A stretch of 64,000 bases of DNA from Mariniradius saccharolyticus AK6 (GTDB lineage: Bacteria; Bacteroidota; Bacteroidia; Cytophagales; Cyclobacteriaceae), in NCBI RefSeq assembly GCF_000330725.2, contig NZ_AMZY02000012.1:1-64000 (forward strand), read 5' to 3'. Below the pieces are notes generated by a model. That model saw only the letters and a program-made list of their open reading frames with translations, had not been told where the DNA came from and did no database searches. How positions within the stretch are numbered: the first letter of the stretch is position 1; each line of letters opens with the position of its first letter. The translations under genes were made by a program, and so were the position numbers. Positions 62,589 to 64,000 of the stretch are shown piece by piece.

Positions 62589-63089
62589 ATGATTGAGATT
62601 ATCCCCGCCACGGTGGATTTGCTACCTGAAGTCAAATCGATCGCATATAAGACCTGGCCCTCAACCTTTAGTAAAATCCTCACCAAAGAACAAATCGATT
62701 ACATGCTAGAAGCGATGTACGACCTGCCTATATTGGAATCGCTCGTGCTGGAAAAAGGCCATCAGTACATACTGGCTAAGGATGAAACGGGTTATTTAGG
62801 TTTTTGCTCCTTTGAACACGACTCCAATCAATCCAACAAGACAAAAATCCATCGCATCTATCTACTCCCCGAGACACAGGGAAAAGGGCTTGGAAGACTT
62901 CTCATCAACTACGTGGTCGATCAGGCCAAGAGAAAAAACCAAGCAGCTATTTACCTCAACGTGAACAAGTTCAATGAAAAGGCAATCCAATTCTATGAGC
63001 GGATTGGCATGAGGAAAGCCAAAGAAGAGGTGATCGACATCGGTAACGGATTCGTGATGGACGACTTTGTGATGGAAATGGATCTTTAA
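62589..63089 (+). CDS. GNAT family N-acetyltransferase
   Basis: 166 residues. GNAT fold with the acetyl-CoA-binding motif QGKGLG (97-102, QxxGxG) after IHRIYLLPE, and the C-terminal NVNKFNEKAIQFYERIGM. An acyltransferase using acetyl-CoA on an amine; the substrate (small molecule or protein N-terminus) is unknown. Converges on trmB. A weak TAAACTTG box lies about 38 bases upstream, after the terminator at 62495. Confidence 0.88.
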   Translation: MIEIIPATVDLLPEVKSIAYKTWPSTFSKILTKEQIDYMLEAMYDLPILESLVLEKGHQYILAKDETGYLGFCSFEHDSNQSNKTKIHRIYLLPETQGKGLGRLLINYVVDQAKRKNQAAIYLNVNKFNEKAIQFYERIGMRKAKEEVIDIGNGFVMDDFVMEMDL

Positions 63090-63106
63090 GGGATCTTTAC
63101 TGTGTC

Positions 63107-63769
63107 CTATCCGATGAATTTAAATTTCAGGTATTTGATCTTTTCACCTTTTTCGCTGAACATCTTTTCGTATCGGGTCTGGATACCGTGGTGCTCATCC
63201 CGATAGGGAGATTGGTAAAAATCATTGGTAAATAACAAAAGCTCCACATCCTGCCTTGATTTGAGCAATTCAAGGGAATAATCAAAAAGTCCAGTGTTGT
63301 CGGTCTTGAAATGTACCACCCCTCCTATGGCGATGAGTGGCTTGTACATATCCAAAAATTTGCCTGAGGTCAATCGTCTCTTCTCATCCCCTTCCCTCGG
63401 AAATGGGTCTGGAAAAGTGATCCAAAGCTCGGAAATCTCCCCATTGTCAAAATATTTGTCCAATTCCTGAATCTGGGTTCTGAGAAAAGCCACATTGTCC
63501 AGTCCTTCCTGAATGGCGATCGTACTGCCTTTCCATATTCTCGAACCTTTTATATCCACTCCTATAAAATTGGACTGTGGGTATTCACGTGCAAGCCCTA
63601 CAGTAAACTCTCCCCTACCGCAGGCAAGTTCGACGACGATAGGTTGTGCGATTGGAAATTGGACTTTGTTCCAATTCCCTTTGATGGTTTCAAATATCGG
63701 CTTCCCCGCTTGGACTACGTTGCGATTGGCATCGTTTTCCTTGAATCTTTGGAGTTTCTTTCTGCTCAT
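63107..63769 (-). CDS. trmB: tRNA (guanine46-N7)-methyltransferase
   Basis: 220 residues. SAM-binding motif ELACGRGEFT (48-57) followed by FIGVDIKGSRIWKG, the family motif FPDPFP (119-124) with EKRRL, and HFKTDN. Methylates N7 of G46 in the variable loop of several tRNAs. The start ATG overlaps the upstream folC stop by one base (TAATG), so the two are coupled. Confidence 0.94.
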   Translation of the reverse strand: MSRKKLQRFKENDANRNVVQAGKPIFETIKGNWNKVQFPIAQPIVVELACGRGEFTVGLAREYPQSNFIGVDIKGSRIWKGSTIAIQEGLDNVAFLRTQIQELDKYFDNGEISELWITFPDPFPREGDEKRRLTSGKFLDMYKPLIAIGGVVHFKTDNTGLFDYSLELLKSRQDVELLLFTNDFYQSPYRDEHHGIQTRYEKMFSEKGEKIKYLKFKFIG

Positions 63770-64000
63770 TACAAATTTTCGATTTCGGCGACGACAAAAG
63801 TACTGCCTCCGATGAAGATCAAGTCATTTTCTTTTGCCAATTGCTTGGCACGGCCGATGGCATCATTCACGTCAGGGATAGTTTCACCCATCAAACCATG
63901 TCCTAAGGCCGCCGCGGAAAGCTCAGCGGCTGGCAAGGCCCTGGGAATGCTAGCTTCGCAAAACACATAGGATGCGTCCCTGGGTAGCATCGAAAGGATC
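63769..64000 (-). CDS. folC: Folylpolyglutamate/dihydrofolate synthase, C-terminal part
   Basis: The frame runs off the right edge; 76 residues are visible. The sequence LPRDASYVFCEASIPRAL, the helix VNDAIGRAKQLAKENDLIF and the end IGGSTFVVAEI are the typical C-terminus of the bifunctional FolC Mur-ligase family, which makes dihydrofolate and polyglutamylates folates. It overlaps trmB by one base. Confidence 0.88.
   Translation of the reverse strand, partial: ILSMLPRDASYVFCEASIPRALPAAELSAAALGHGLMGETIPDVNDAIGRAKQLAKENDLIFIGGSTFVVAEIENL

Noticed and set aside
1-64000. tRNA, rRNA, CRISPR, insertion sequence or prophage
   Set aside because: No cloverleaf, spacer-repeat array, transposase, integrase or phage structural gene was seen in reading the window.

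Overview
This window is chromosomal DNA of a Bacteroidota, most likely order Cytophagales, family Cyclobacteriaceae (an Algoriphagus-like organism). The grounds are a type IX secretion (type B) sorting domain on the first protein, many SusCD-free Bacteroidota-type lipoproteins and DUF4136 proteins, -7 promoter boxes of the TAnnTTTG type, A-rich leaders without Shine-Dalgarno sequences, and moderate GC. This assignment is made from recognition, not from a search. I found no tRNA, rRNA, CRISPR array, insertion sequence or prophage.

Layout. 1-4877: a secreted protein built of 102-residue repeats (5' end cut by the window) and an OmpA-type envelope protein with two OmpA domains. 4878-9560: a duplicated terminator element, OsmC, a potassium channel, a K+/H+ antiporter, a small membrane protein and a MazG-type pyrophosphohydrolase. 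9718-15429: a secreted cyclophilin, an AsmA protein and small proteins including an unrecognised kinase-fold protein. 15588-20807: an MDR oxidoreductase and, divergently, a four-gene operon (SDR, acyl-CoA dehydrogenase, kinase, hydroxyacyl-CoA dehydrogenase) that resembles 4-hydroxyacid catabolism. 20900-26181: hybrid sensor kinase, an outer-membrane protein and a CPA1 antiporter. 26253-32990: a five-gene operon for extracytoplasmic asparagine use (DcuB, asparaginase and aspartase both with signal peptides, two porins). 33374-36156: TetR regulator and a DUF4136/barrel/DUF4136 set. 36298-38799: P-type ATPase.

38969-49774, all on the minus strand: a glycosyltransferase, a tandem-LAB_N/ArnT-like fusion, a response regulator, a histidine kinase and a CusA/CzcA-type metal efflux system. 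Two arrays of three CTTAA-type half-sites at exact 11-bp spacing lie upstream of the glycosyltransferase and upstream of cusA. They match the known PmrA box in form, and the gene order recalls pmrCAB. I regard this as the most interesting system in the window: a PmrAB-like regulon in a Bacteroidota that couples envelope glycan modification with metal efflux.

50314-56026: an AcrAB-NodT type RND operon. 56093-62114: two extracytoplasmic glycosidase-like proteins, one fused to a SUMF1 fold lacking the catalytic cysteines, with the rescue factor arfB at the operon end. 62330-62525: a candidate small RNA with consensus promoter and terminator. 62589-64000: a GNAT acetyltransferase, trmB and the 3' end of folC (cut by the window).
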